A stretch of 64,000 bases of DNA, from positions 39,533 through 103,532 of the forward strand of contig NZ_NTGE01000163.1 in NCBI RefSeq assembly GCF_002291145.1. The letters are read 5' to 3'. The position numbers were made by a program, and so were the translations under genes. The notes beneath the pieces were generated by a model. The model did no database searches and had not been told where the DNA came from. It worked only from the letters and a program-made list of their open reading frames with translations. This stretch comes from Streptomyces sp. SA15. GTDB lineage: Bacteria > Actinomycetota > Actinomycetes > Streptomycetales > Streptomycetaceae. Below are positions 1 to 8,738 of this stretch, piece after piece. Every line of letters starts with the position of its first letter. Position 1 is the stretch's first letter.

Positions 1-1269
1 CACGGCGCCCAAGAGCACCGCACCAGTGATCATGTACTGAATCGACGTGTTCATGTTCAGCAGGTCAAGACCCGTCTGAATCGACTGAATCACCAGCATG
101 CCCAGCAGCGCCGACCACACGGACCCGCGCCCACCGAAGAGGCTCGTACCGCCGATGACGGCGGCGGCGATCGCCAGCATCAGCGTGTTGCCGCCGCCCG
201 ACGTCAGCGACGCACTCTGCGTCTGCCCGGCGAAGAACATCCCGCCGATCGCCGCGAACCCACCCGCGATGGCGAACACGGTGATCCGCACCAGCGACAC
301 GTTGATACCCGCACGCCGCGCCGCCTCGACCCCACCGCCGACCGCGAACACCTTGCGGCCGAACGGCGTACGCCGCAGCACGAAGTCCACGATCACCAGG
401 CAGGCGAGGAAGATCACCAGCGCGTTGGACACACCCGCGGAGGAATTCAGGACGTACGCGGCGACGAACGCGGCCACGGCGAGCGCGCCGACGCGCAGAG
501 CGATCTCACCGGTGGTGCGGAAGGGCACCCCGGCGGCCTTGCGGCGGCCCTGCTCGATGAGCGAGCCGGCGAGCAGGGAGGCGACACCGAGGGCGGCCAG
601 CAGGTAGGCGCCGATGATGGCCTGGTCCATGAAGAAGGAGCGCTGCCCGAGGAGGTGCACCGGACCGGTGTCCGGGATGTTGATGGTGCCGGTCGAGCCG
701 AGCAGCCACAGCATCAGGCCGTTCCAGCCGAGGAAGCCGGCCAGGGTCACGACGAAGGCCGGTACACCGATCTTGGCGAAGAACCAGCCGTGCAGCGTAC
801 CGACGCCGATGCCGACCAGCACGGTCAGTACCAGGCTGAGCCAGGCGTTCATGTCGTGATTGACCACGAACACGGCGAACAGGGTGGACGCGAGGCCGCT
901 GACGGAGGCGACGGACAGGTCGATCTCGCCGAGCAGCAGCACGAACACCAGGCCGATGGCGAGCATGCCGGTGGCCGACAGGTAGAAGCTGATGTTGGAC
1001 AGGTTCTCGGCGCTGAGGAACCGGTCGTTCTGTACCTGGAAGATCGTCCAGATGACGATCAGACCGACGACGACCGGCAGGGAGCCGAGCTCGCCGCCCT
1101 TCAACTTCCGCTTGAACTCGGTCCAGTAGCCCTTCAGGCCCTCTTCCCGGATCAGCAGACGCGGGTCGACGACGGTGACCGGCGCGGCCGTGGGGTCGTC
1201 CGCCGGGGCGACGGTCTGCTGGGACACCGGCTCCGGATCCTGCTTCACGGTCTTGGACGTGTCACTCAC
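1..1269 (-). CDS. xylH: Sugar ABC transporter permease, XylH-like (C-terminus cut by window edge)
   Basis: Inner-membrane permease of a CUT2-class (xylose/ribose type) ABC importer. A long polar N-terminal arm of about 55 residues (start SDTSKTVKQD) precedes hydrophobic segments typical of the BPD_transp_2 family. The GTG start lies in a GTGA overlap with the stop of the upstream ATPase gene, so the two are translationally coupled. The gene runs off the left edge and its C-terminus is not visible. Third gene of a binding protein-ATPase-permease operon that follows a ROK regulator, the same order I recall for xylFGH next to rok7B7 in S. coelicolor. The xylose substrate is inferred from that synteny. 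Confidence 0.85.
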   Translation of the reverse strand, partial: MSDTSKTVKQDPEPVSQQTVAPADDPTAAPVTVVDPRLLIREEGLKGYWTEFKRKLKGGELGSLPVVVGLIVIWTIFQVQNDRFLSAENLSNISFYLSATGMLAIGLVFVLLLGEIDLSVASVSGLASTLFAVFVVNHDMNAWLSLVLTVLVGIGVGTLHGWFFAKIGVPAFVVTLAGFLGWNGLMLWLLGSTGTINIPDTGPVHLLGQRSFFMDQAIIGAYLLAALGVASLLAGSLIEQGRRKAAGVPFRTTGEIALRVGALAVAAFVAAYVLNSSAGVSNALVIFLACLVIVDFVLRRTPFGRKVFAVGGGVEAARRAGINVSLVRITVFAIAGGFAAIGGMFFAGQTQSASLTSGGGNTLMLAIAAAVIGGTSLFGGRGSVWSALLGMLVIQSIQTGLDLLNMNTSIQYMITGAVLLGAV

Positions 1270-2045
1270 TTTGCCGCCTCCGTGGTGCGCCCCGCACGAC
1301 GGGTCACGGCGTTGTCCGTGGCACCGGTGATCGCGGCGATGATCTCTTCGTGGGTGGTGTCCTTCACCGGGAAGAACCCGTTGTTCTTGCCCAGGCGCAG
1401 GACGGCGACGGTGTCCGCGACCGCCTTGACGTCGGCCATGTTGTGGCTGATGAGGATGACGCCGAGGTTGCGCTCGCGCAGCCGCTCGACCAGGTCGAGG
1501 ACCTGCGCGGTCTGCTCGACGCCCAGGGCGGCGGTGGGCTCGTCGAGGATGACGACCTTGGGGTCACCGATCAGGGCGCGCGCGATGGCGACGACCTGGC
1601 GCTGGCCACCGGAGAGGCTCGCGATCGGGATGCGCACGCTCGGGATGCGGATGGAGAGCGTGGCCAGCAGCTCGCGGGCCTTCTGCTCCATCGTCACCTC
1701 GTCGATGATGCCGCGGCGCAGCAGTTCCCGACCGAGGTAGAGGTTGCCGACGACATCGAGGTTGTCGCACAGCGCGAGGTCCTGGTAGACGGTCGCGATG
1801 CCGAGTCCCTGGGCGTCGTTCGGCTTGTCGATGCTGACCGGCTTGCCCTCCCACTCGATGACGCCCTCATCGATGGGGTGCACACCCGCGATCGTCTTGA
1901 CCAGGGTGGACTTTCCTGCGCCGTTGTCGCCGACCAGGGCGACCACTTCTCCGGCGTGAACCTCCAGTTCGACATCGGTGAGGGCCTGCACCGCACCGAA
2001 TCGCTTGGAGACTCCGCGCAACGCCAACACGGGCGTAGCGGACAC
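1266..2045 (-). CDS. xylG: Sugar ABC transporter ATP-binding protein, XylG-like
   Basis: ATPase subunit energising the adjacent XylH-like permease. From the chosen GTG (MSATPVLALRGV...) the protein is 259 aa with Walker A GDNGAGKST near residues 39-47, a Q-loop region VYQDLALC, ABC signature LSGGQRQ and Walker B VVILDEPTAAL. It is a single nucleotide-binding domain, unlike the tandem-domain RbsA/MglA type, so it should act as a homodimer. The frame is open farther upstream, but AAGGAG sits 9 nt before this GTG and directly abuts an alternative ATG at 2054, so the GTG is preferred. The stop overlaps the xylH start. Confidence 0.87.
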   Translation of the reverse strand: MSATPVLALRGVSKRFGAVQALTDVELEVHAGEVVALVGDNGAGKSTLVKTIAGVHPIDEGVIEWEGKPVSIDKPNDAQGLGIATVYQDLALCDNLDVVGNLYLGRELLRRGIIDEVTMEQKARELLATLSIRIPSVRIPIASLSGGQRQVVAIARALIGDPKVVILDEPTAALGVEQTAQVLDLVERLRERNLGVILISHNMADVKAVADTVAVLRLGKNNGFFPVKDTTHEEIIAAITGATDNAVTRRAGRTTEAAK

Positions 2046-2270
2046 GTGAACCATCTCCTTCGCCGCCTGACCGGCGGGGATGCCGCGCTTGGGGAAATGC
2101 GCGGAGAGTTGTGCTCGAAGCATCGATTTACAAGAGGAACATGCGCACGGCCGATGCCAGTTGGCAACGGCTGCGTGCGTCATGTCTTCCGTCCGGTGCC
2201 CGCCCCACAGCGGGGTCTGGAGGTGGGGCGGGCACCGGACAGGCTCTGCGGCCTGCCACTGGGGCGGCGA

Positions 2271-3365
2271 CTACTGCAGGCCGGCGGCCTTGCAGCCGGC
2301 GGCGTAGGCCCCCGTGCAGATCTCGGCGACGGTGTAGAGCTTGTCCTTGACCACCGTGTCCTTGATGTTGTCCTTGGTGAGCGTGACCGGGGTCAGCAGC
2401 TGCGAGGGCACCTTTTCGCCGGAACCGCTGGTCTGCGTCGTGGTGGCCAGGGAGTCGATGCTCTTGCCCTCCAGCAGGTTGACGGCCAGCTGGGCGGCCG
2501 CGTCGGCCTCCGGCTTGTACGCCTTGTAGATCGTGCTGGACTGGGTACCGGCGAGGATCCGCTGGATGCTGGTGAGCTCCGCGTCCTGACCGGTCAGCGG
2601 GACGTCACTGATGCCGGCGCCCTTGAGGACGGTGGCGATACCGCCGGCCATGCCGTCGTTGGCCGAGTAGACGCCCGCGATGTTCTTCGCGCCCAGCTGC
2701 GTGATGGCGGCGGACATCTTCTGGGCGGCGACCTTGTCGTCCCAGTCACCGGCCTGCTCGTAGGCGATGTCGACCTTGCCGTCGAGGACCTTGTGGGCGC
2801 CCTTCTTGAACAGGGCGGCGTTCGGGTCGGAGGCCAGACCGTTGATCATGACGACCTTGGACTTCGGGGTGGCCTTGTCGCCCATCGTGTCGAGCAGGGA
2901 CTGGCCCTGAAGCTCGCCGACCTTCTCGTTGTCGAAGGACACGTACGCGGAGACGGGACCCTGGGCGAGGCGGTCGTAGGCGATGACCTTGATGCCCTTG
3001 TCGACGGCGGCCTGTATGGACGACTTGATGGCGGCGGAGTCCACGGCGCTGATCGCGATGACCTTGACGCCCTTGGTGATCATGCTGCTGACCTGCTGGG
3101 CCTGGGTCGCCGCGCTGCCCGCCGCGTTGGCGTACTCCAGCTTGCAGTCGGCGCAGAGTTCCTTGACCTTGGCATCGAAGTACGGCCTGTCGAACTTGGC
3201 GTACCGAGTGGTGACACTGTCGGGCAGGAGCAGGCCGATCGACTTGGAGTCCGAGCTGCTGCCGCTGTCCGAATCACCGTCACCGGCCTTGCCGCAAGCG
3301 GCGGTCGAGACGGCGAGGGCCGAGACCACAAAAGCAACGGCGGCACGACGCATACGCGTGTTCAC
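2271..3365 (-). CDS. xylF: Sugar ABC transporter substrate-binding lipoprotein, XylF-like
   Basis: Extracellular sugar-binding lipoprotein (Peripla_BP_4 type, 364 aa). It has an N-terminal signal (MNTRMRRAAVAF) with lipobox STAAC, so it should be lipid-anchored at Cys23. The mature part shows the repeated alpha/beta pattern of xylose/ribose-binding proteins, including MITKGVKVIAISAVDS and AGVYSANDGMAGG. The GTG start follows GGGAGG by a few bases. A 225-bp gap separates it from xylG. The gene heads the transporter operon just downstream of the ROK regulator, which probably controls it, as reported for Rok7B7 and xylFGH in S. coelicolor. Confidence 0.88.
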   Translation of the reverse strand: MNTRMRRAAVAFVVSALAVSTAACGKAGDGDSDSGSSSDSKSIGLLLPDSVTTRYAKFDRPYFDAKVKELCADCKLEYANAAGSAATQAQQVSSMITKGVKVIAISAVDSAAIKSSIQAAVDKGIKVIAYDRLAQGPVSAYVSFDNEKVGELQGQSLLDTMGDKATPKSKVVMINGLASDPNAALFKKGAHKVLDGKVDIAYEQAGDWDDKVAAQKMSAAITQLGAKNIAGVYSANDGMAGGIATVLKGAGISDVPLTGQDAELTSIQRILAGTQSSTIYKAYKPEADAAAQLAVNLLEGKSIDSLATTTQTSGSGEKVPSQLLTPVTLTKDNIKDTVVKDKLYTVAEICTGAYAAGCKAAGLQ

Positions 3366-3486
3366 TTGAGAAACCTCCCTGACGAGGCCGCGACATTGCG
3401 GCCGAGGTGGCTGGAAGTCAACTCGGCCATACGTGCGACGTCAAGAAGTAAATCCTTAACGGGTTGGCAACGGTGCCATCCGTTCT

Positions 3487-4686
3487 CTAAGTGAAGGCGG
3501 GTGCGGCAGCGTGCAGGGTGCTGTCCAAAAGGGTTGAATCACCCATCTCACTGAGGGCGAGAGCGAGTGCTCCGAGCACCTCCGCGCGGCCGCCAAGAGC
3601 CCCGGGAAGAATGGAGAGTTGGCGCGCCGCGCTGGGGATGGCATAGCGGCCGACGGACTCCCTGATCGGCCCGAGGACCAGCTCACCGGCCTCGGCGAGA
3701 TCACCGCCGAGGACCACCCGGCTCGGGTTCAGCAGGTTGCAGAGATTGGCGACTCCGCTGCCGATGTGACGGCCGACGTCGGCGATCACCCGACGGCAGC
3801 CCGGGTCTCCGTCCCGCGCCAGCCGTACGACGCCTTCCATCGTCAGGTCGGTGCCGTGGCTGGACTGGAGCAGCGGCAGGACGTAGCGCGCGGCCGCGAA
3901 GGTCTCCAGGCAGCCGCGGTTTCCGCAGCGGCAGACCGGGCCGGATTCGTCGAGTGTGATGTGTCCGATCTCCCCCGCTGTGCCGCCGGGGCCCCGGTAG
4001 ATCTTCCCGTTGATCACCAGGCCCGCGCCGACACCGCTCGCGACCTTGATGTACGCCAGGTCGCGCACCCCCCGGCCGCTGCCCCAGACCAGCTCTCCGA
4101 GGGCGCCGAGGTTGGCGTCGTTGTCCACGTGCACCGGCACGCCGAGGCGCCCGCGCAGTTCCTCGGCGGGCTTGGTGCCGGTCCAGCCGGGCAGGATGGC
4201 GGTCGAGCCCAGCGTGCCGGACTCGACGTCGATCGGGCCGGGGACGCCGAGGCCCACGCCGGCGATCTTGGAGCGGTCCACTCCGGTGGCCTCGATCAGC
4301 CGGGTGACCAGCTGTTCCGCCCGGTCGAAGCCCTGCGTGGAGGAGGCGTCCACGTCCAGCGGCTCGGACTCCTCGGCGAGCACCTGGTGGGCGAGGTTGC
4401 CGACCGCCACGCGCAGGTGGGTGTGCCCGAAGTCGACACCGATGACGATGCCGGCGTCCCCGCTCAGCGAGACGCTGCGGGCTCGGCGGCCGCCCGCCGA
4501 TGTGGGCGTGACCTCGACGGTTCCGCCGTCCTTGAGCTCCCGCACGATGTTGGAGACGGTGGCCGCGGACAGGCCCGTCGTCCGCGCGATCTCCGCCTGC
4601 GTGAGCGACCCGGCCAGCCGCACGGCTCGTACGACCCGCTCCAGGTTGGCTCGGTGCAGCGACGACTGCGACCCCGGAGTCTCCAC
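3487..4686 (-). CDS. rok7B7: ROK-family transcriptional regulator, Rok7B7-like
   Basis: Sugar-responsive repressor/regulator of the ROK family. An N-terminal winged HTH (LTQAEIARTTGLSAATVSNI) is followed by a ROK sugar-kinase fold (VIGVDFGHTHLRVAVG) and the zinc motif CRCGNRGCLE. The GTG start (METPGSQSS..., 399 aa) has a strong AGGAGGT five bases upstream; the frame continues to a TTG at 4737 without a ribosome site. It sits between the ngc and xyl transport operons, as in S. coelicolor where Rok7B7 (SCO6008) links xylose uptake, carbon repression and antibiotic production. The effector cannot be read from sequence. Confidence 0.88.
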   Translation of the reverse strand: METPGSQSSLHRANLERVVRAVRLAGSLTQAEIARTTGLSAATVSNIVRELKDGGTVEVTPTSAGGRRARSVSLSGDAGIVIGVDFGHTHLRVAVGNLAHQVLAEESEPLDVDASSTQGFDRAEQLVTRLIEATGVDRSKIAGVGLGVPGPIDVESGTLGSTAILPGWTGTKPAEELRGRLGVPVHVDNDANLGALGELVWGSGRGVRDLAYIKVASGVGAGLVINGKIYRGPGGTAGEIGHITLDESGPVCRCGNRGCLETFAAARYVLPLLQSSHGTDLTMEGVVRLARDGDPGCRRVIADVGRHIGSGVANLCNLLNPSRVVLGGDLAEAGELVLGPIRESVGRYAIPSAARQLSILPGALGGRAEVLGALALALSEMGDSTLLDSTLHAAAPAFT

Positions 4687-4873
4687 GACGACCTCCTGCG
4701 CGCGGGACCGCTTCGATGAGGCCCCGTCTATGTCCAACTAGTGAACTCTAAGCTGAGCCGTTCGGGTCGCCTCCCGTCAAGAGGTTGAACCGCATCCGCG
4801 TCTTTGCACACAGCAACGGAGCACCGCGCCCGGAGCCGGGAGCGGCGCCCCTGTGGGCGGAGGATGCCGCGCC

Positions 4874-5797
4874 CTACTTCAGCGCCCCCGCCGTCAGCCC
4901 CTGCACCACCTGTCGCTGGAAGATGATGTACGCGGCGAGCACCGGCAGCATCGCCATGACCAGGCCCGCGAACAGACCCGACCAGTCACCCTTGTACCCC
5001 TGGCTGACCGCGAGCTGCACCAGGCCCTGGGTGAGGACGCGCTTGTCCGGGTCGGTGTTGAGCACCGTCGGCAGCATGTACTGGTTCCACTGCCCGAGGA
5101 AGTTGAAGATCCCCACGCTGACCAGGCCGGGCTTGGCCATCGGCAGCATGATCTGGAAGAACGTCCGGGAGTGCGAGGCGCCGTCCACGAAGGCCGCCTC
5201 CGCCACCGAGGTCGGCAGCGTGCGGAAGAACGCGGTCAGGAAGAACACCGTGAACGGCAGCGAGTAGGCGATGTAGACCAGGATCAGGCCGTGGATCGTG
5301 TTCAGCAGGCCCATGTTGTTCACGACGTAGAACAACGGGACCAGCGCCAGCATGATCGGGAAGCTCATGCCGCCGATGAACAGGTAGTAGATGAACCGGT
5401 TGCCCGGGAAGTCGAAGCGGGCCAGCACGTACGCCGCCATGGAGCCGAGTACCAGCGTGCCGATGAGCGAGCCCCCCACCACCAGGACGGTGTTGAGGAA
5501 GTAGTCGCTCATGTTGGCCTCGGTCCAAGCCCGCGACCAGTTGTCGAAGTGCAGTTTGTCCGGCAGCGACCAGGGCGAGCCGAAGATGGAACTGTCGTCC
5601 TTGAAGGACGTCATCACCGCCCACAGCAGCGGCAGGACGACCATGATCGCCCAGAGGACCAGGATCCCGTGCGAGAAGACGTTGAGGGTGGTGCCCTCCT
5701 TCTTCTCCTTGGGGGGCGGGCCGGCCGGGGCGTCGACCTTGGCGACGGGCGCACCGGGCTCGGCCGGTACGGGGGCGGGGGTCTCGGTCGTCTTCAT
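4874..5797 (-). CDS. ngcG: ABC transporter permease, NgcG-like
   Basis: Second membrane subunit (307 aa) of a CUT1-class carbohydrate importer. A Pro/Ala-rich cytoplasmic N-terminus precedes six predicted membrane spans, and the EAA loop reads EAAFVDGASHSRTFFQIMLP, the site that docks the shared ATPase (MsiK in Streptomyces; no ATPase gene is present here). It begins 4 bp after the ngcF stop, so the two are co-transcribed. Synteny with SCO6005-6007 supports NgcEFG, a GlcNAc/chitobiose transporter; the actual substrate is inferred. Confidence 0.82.
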   Translation of the reverse strand: MKTTETPAPVPAEPGAPVAKVDAPAGPPPKEKKEGTTLNVFSHGILVLWAIMVVLPLLWAVMTSFKDDSSIFGSPWSLPDKLHFDNWSRAWTEANMSDYFLNTVLVVGGSLIGTLVLGSMAAYVLARFDFPGNRFIYYLFIGGMSFPIMLALVPLFYVVNNMGLLNTIHGLILVYIAYSLPFTVFFLTAFFRTLPTSVAEAAFVDGASHSRTFFQIMLPMAKPGLVSVGIFNFLGQWNQYMLPTVLNTDPDKRVLTQGLVQLAVSQGYKGDWSGLFAGLVMAMLPVLAAYIIFQRQVVQGLTAGALK

Positions 5798-5801
5798 CTG
5801 A

Positions 5802-6728
5802 TCAGTACTCCAGCCGCTCGCGCCGGCCCAACCGCATCACGAGGGCGGCGAAGGCCAGCGTGACGACGAGCAGGGCGACGCCGATGGTGGTGGCGTAGGC
5901 GGCCTGCCCGTCACGGAACGCCTTCTGGTACACGTACAGGACCATGACGGTGGTCGAGTAGTCGGGACCGCCGGGCCCGGTCGTCATGATCTGTACGACC
6001 GCGAACGACTCGGCGCCCAGGGCGAGGATGCCCATGTAGACCCAGCCGGACTGCACGGTGTCCCACAGCAGCGGCAGGGTGATCCGGAAGAACGTGGTGG
6101 CACGGCCGGCGCCGTCGAGCAGCGCGGCCTCGTACAGATCGGTCGGGATGGACGCCATGCCGGCGGAGAACAGCACCACGAAGAAGCCGACCGTGGACCA
6201 GACCAGCACCGCCATCACGCACCACAGGGCCAGGCCCGGGTCGCCCAGCCACAGCGGCTGGACGCTGTCGAGCCCGATCCCGCGCAGGAACGAGTTGATG
6301 GCGCCGCTGTCCGGGTTGTACGCGAAGGCGAACAACAGGGCGACGATCGCGATCGAGAGCACCTGTGGAAAGAAATAGACGATCTTGTAGAAGGAAGAGC
6401 CCCGGACACCGGAGATGACCGGGCCGCCCTTCCTTCTCCGGCCGCCGACATTGATCATGAAGGCGAAGAACAGCGCCAGACTGATCGTCACCAGCGGCAG
6501 CACGACCGCGAACATCAAGCTGTGCTGCAAGGACTTCCAGAAGATCTCGTCGTCCAGCATCCTCCGGTAATTGTCCAGGCCGACCATCTTGAATTCGGGG
6601 CTCAGGCCGGTCCAGTCCGTGAACGAGTAGTAGATGGACTGGATGAACGGCCACACCACGAAGAGCGCGTACAGTCCCAGGGGCAAGGACAAAAACCCCA
6701 CGATGAACCGGTACTTGCCGTGCTGCAT
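5802..6728 (-). CDS. ngcF: ABC transporter permease, NgcF-like
   Basis: First membrane subunit (308 aa) of the same CUT1 importer. It starts MQHGKYRFIVGFLSLPLG with a membrane span almost at the N-terminus, and the EAA loop is EAALLDGAGRATTFFRITLP. ATG has CGGAG five bases upstream. It lies 28 bp after the binding-protein gene and 4 bp before the partner permease, forming an ngcEFG-type operon on the minus strand. Confidence 0.82.
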   Translation of the reverse strand: MQHGKYRFIVGFLSLPLGLYALFVVWPFIQSIYYSFTDWTGLSPEFKMVGLDNYRRMLDDEIFWKSLQHSLMFAVVLPLVTISLALFFAFMINVGGRRRKGGPVISGVRGSSFYKIVYFFPQVLSIAIVALLFAFAYNPDSGAINSFLRGIGLDSVQPLWLGDPGLALWCVMAVLVWSTVGFFVVLFSAGMASIPTDLYEAALLDGAGRATTFFRITLPLLWDTVQSGWVYMGILALGAESFAVVQIMTTGPGGPDYSTTVMVLYVYQKAFRDGQAAYATTIGVALLVVTLAFAALVMRLGRRERLEY

Positions 6729-6756
6729 CGCTACTCCGGTGTCGTGAGAATGCCGG

Positions 6757-8217
6757 TCACTGGTGCTTGTAGTGCTTGATCGAGGTGTCCTTGGCGGTTT
6801 CGTCGGCGAAGGCCTGGATCTTCTTGATGGCCTCGGCCGGGGTGAGGCGGCCGGCCATCATCTCGCCGAGACCGGACACGCCGATCTTCTCCTTCTGCAA
6901 CTGCACGTACCAGTCCTGCATACGCGGATTCACCACGTTGTCGCCGGCCTTTTCCAGCGCCGCGACACCGGATTTCAAACCGGGAGTGAGGGTGATGCCG
7001 TCGGTGCCGCCGTTGTAGGCGGTGAGCGACTTGACCTTGCTGGTGAAGTTCTTCGAGGACGCCTCGCTGAGCATGATGCGCAGCTGCTCCATGCCACCGG
7101 CGCCGTTCTTGGCCTTGGCCGGGACGATGAAGGGCTCGCCGCCGGACGCCCAGATGGTGCCGAAGGGCATCTTGTCGGAGGAGTCGATGCCGGTGGGCGC
7201 GGAGACGGCCAGGTCGAAGTCCTTCGGGATGACGTTCGCCGACTCGTTCTCCACCCAGGAGCCGTTCGGGATGAACAGCGCCTTGCCCTTGGCCCAGGCG
7301 GTCTGCGACTGGATGTGGTCCAGGCCCGGGGTGCCCTTGAGGATGTAGCCCTTCCGGTAGAGCTCGTAGTAGGCGTCGAAACACGCCTTGACCGCCGGGT
7401 GCTTCCAGGCGTTCGGCTCCAGGTTGTCGATGGCGTCGAGGACCTCGACACCGCCGACCTTGCCGATCATCGGGTAGAGCGAGAAGGGCAGGTAGTACGG
7501 GTATTTGCCCGCGTAGGTCCAGCCCGCCATGCCCTTCTTCTTGGCCTTCTCGCACACGGCGAGCATCTGGTCCCAGGTCTGCGGGTACTGCTCGTCGAGC
7601 GAGTCCAGGGCCTTCTGCGAGTACCAGACGCCGTACACCGTGTACGCGTAGTACATGATCCACACCGGGTCGCCGTCGAGCCGGCCCATCTCCACGATTC
7701 CGGGGCGCAGTGTGTCGCGGACCTTCTTGTTCGGGTCGTCGTAGGACGGGGCGTCCATCAGCGGGGTGAGGTCGGTGAGCTGGTTCTTGCCGGCCAGGAC
7801 ACCCATGTCCATCTGCTCGGCGCCGGAGTTGTCGATGAGGTCGGGCGGGGTGCCCTGGTTGAAGCGCGGCTGCAGCGTGGACTGGATCTTCTGGGTGGCC
7901 GAGAACTTCACCTTGACCTCGGGGAAGTTCTTTTCGTAGATCTTGACGGCGTCCTCGGCGTACTCCTTGCCGAAACCGCCGTCGAACAGGACGAATTCCA
8001 TTCCCGCGGTCTCGTTTACGCCAAGTGGGTTCTTGGCGGTCTTCTTTCCCGCCTTGGCCTTGTCGCCGCTGTCGTCGCCGCCACTGCTGGCGCACGCGGA
8101 CAGGAAGCTCATGGTGGGTACGGAGATCAGGCCCAGCGCGGCCGACCGCTTGATCAGATCGCGGCGGCCGACGCCCGCGGTGCCGTTCTCGGTGTTCTCG
8201 GCGGAGGTGGATCCCAT
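6757..8217 (-). CDS. ngcE: Carbohydrate-binding lipoprotein, NgcE-like
   Basis: Extracellular solute-binding lipoprotein (486 aa) of the chito-oligosaccharide-type importer. The N-terminus carries a twin-arginine signal (GRRDLIKRSAALGL) ending in lipobox LSACASS, so it is probably exported folded and lipidated. The rest has SBP_bac_1 character. ATG at 8217 has GAGGA seven bases upstream; a TTG six bases earlier is possible. In S. coelicolor the orthologue SCO6005 binds diacetylchitobiose, which fits the DasR-like site found about 135 bp upstream. Substrate is inferred from synteny. Confidence 0.84.
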   Translation of the reverse strand: MGSTSAENTENGTAGVGRRDLIKRSAALGLISVPTMSFLSACASSGGDDSGDKAKAGKKTAKNPLGVNETAGMEFVLFDGGFGKEYAEDAVKIYEKNFPEVKVKFSATQKIQSTLQPRFNQGTPPDLIDNSGAEQMDMGVLAGKNQLTDLTPLMDAPSYDDPNKKVRDTLRPGIVEMGRLDGDPVWIMYYAYTVYGVWYSQKALDSLDEQYPQTWDQMLAVCEKAKKKGMAGWTYAGKYPYYLPFSLYPMIGKVGGVEVLDAIDNLEPNAWKHPAVKACFDAYYELYRKGYILKGTPGLDHIQSQTAWAKGKALFIPNGSWVENESANVIPKDFDLAVSAPTGIDSSDKMPFGTIWASGGEPFIVPAKAKNGAGGMEQLRIMLSEASSKNFTSKVKSLTAYNGGTDGITLTPGLKSGVAALEKAGDNVVNPRMQDWYVQLQKEKIGVSGLGEMMAGRLTPAEAIKKIQAFADETAKDTSIKHYKHQ

Positions 8218-8352
8218 GCTCAAGTCCTCGCCTTCTCCAGGACTCAGGCGGTGAACCGGATCCTTCCCGGCACCGCGGTCAGGTCAAGCAGGGTCGTGCA
8301 GAAAAAGTGGATCATGAAGTGGAGCGTGACGTGCGGATCGTGTGAAGTGCCG

Positions 8353-8368
8353 ACAGGTATAGTCCATT
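8353..8368 (-). promoter_or_regulatory. Candidate DasR-responsive element (dre) upstream of ngcE
   Basis: On the minus strand the site reads AATGGACTATACCTGT. By hand it matches the 16-bp dre consensus (A[G/C]TGGTCTAGACCA[G/C]T) at 12 positions, keeping TGG, CTA and ACC. It lies about 135 bp before the start of a chitobiose-type binding protein, the expected kind of DasR target. Four mismatches leave it uncertain. Confidence 0.45.
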
Positions 8369-8557
8369 TCCGGGCGGTGGAGCAAGATCGAATGCAAGGT
8401 TGGCCGCGGGTCTTTTCCGAGTTGAGACCTCGCGGAAATATGAGCGACCTGTGCGCCACTTGCCGGAAAAATCCCTGACATAAAACCCGAATGCCACAGT
8501 CAACACTCTTGACAACACTGCACACCTGAGTCACAACTGGTCTTTGCGCAGTGACGT

Positions 8558-8571
8558 TGACAACGTTATCC
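8558..8571. promoter_or_regulatory. LacI-family-type operator candidate upstream of GH67
   Basis: TGACAACGTTATCC is an imperfect palindrome around AACGTT with the central CG typical of LacI-family operators; five of seven arm positions pair. It is about 170 bp upstream of the alpha-glucuronidase start. No LacI gene is intact nearby, so the regulator is unknown. Confidence 0.3.
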
Positions 8572-8738
8572 ACGCCCGGCGCAGGGGGTGCTCGCGTATG
8601 CGGCAGCACAGGGTTCGGCACAGACGCGGTACGGCGATCGTGTCGGCGGCCGCCTTACCTCTTCCGCACTGGGCGTCTACCGTTCCTGGGCGCGCGGAGG
8701 TCGAAACCGCTCGCCTGAGCAACGGAGTTGGGAGTCCC

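Larger units (their letters stand above)
8218..8738. other. Divergent intergenic region between ngcE and the GH67 gene
   Basis: About 520 bp of lower-GC DNA with no convincing gene. It must hold the promoters of both divergent transcription units, and it contains the dre-like and LacI-type sites listed separately. Confidence 0.6.

Noticed and set aside
1350..3494. 714-codon plus-strand open frame across the xyl operon
   Set aside because: Antisense shadow of xylF and xylG; composition is typical of GC-skewed non-coding frames.
4731..4745. ACTAGT-centred palindrome as the ROK autoregulatory operator
   Set aside because: Only six bases are palindromic; too short to support without binding data.
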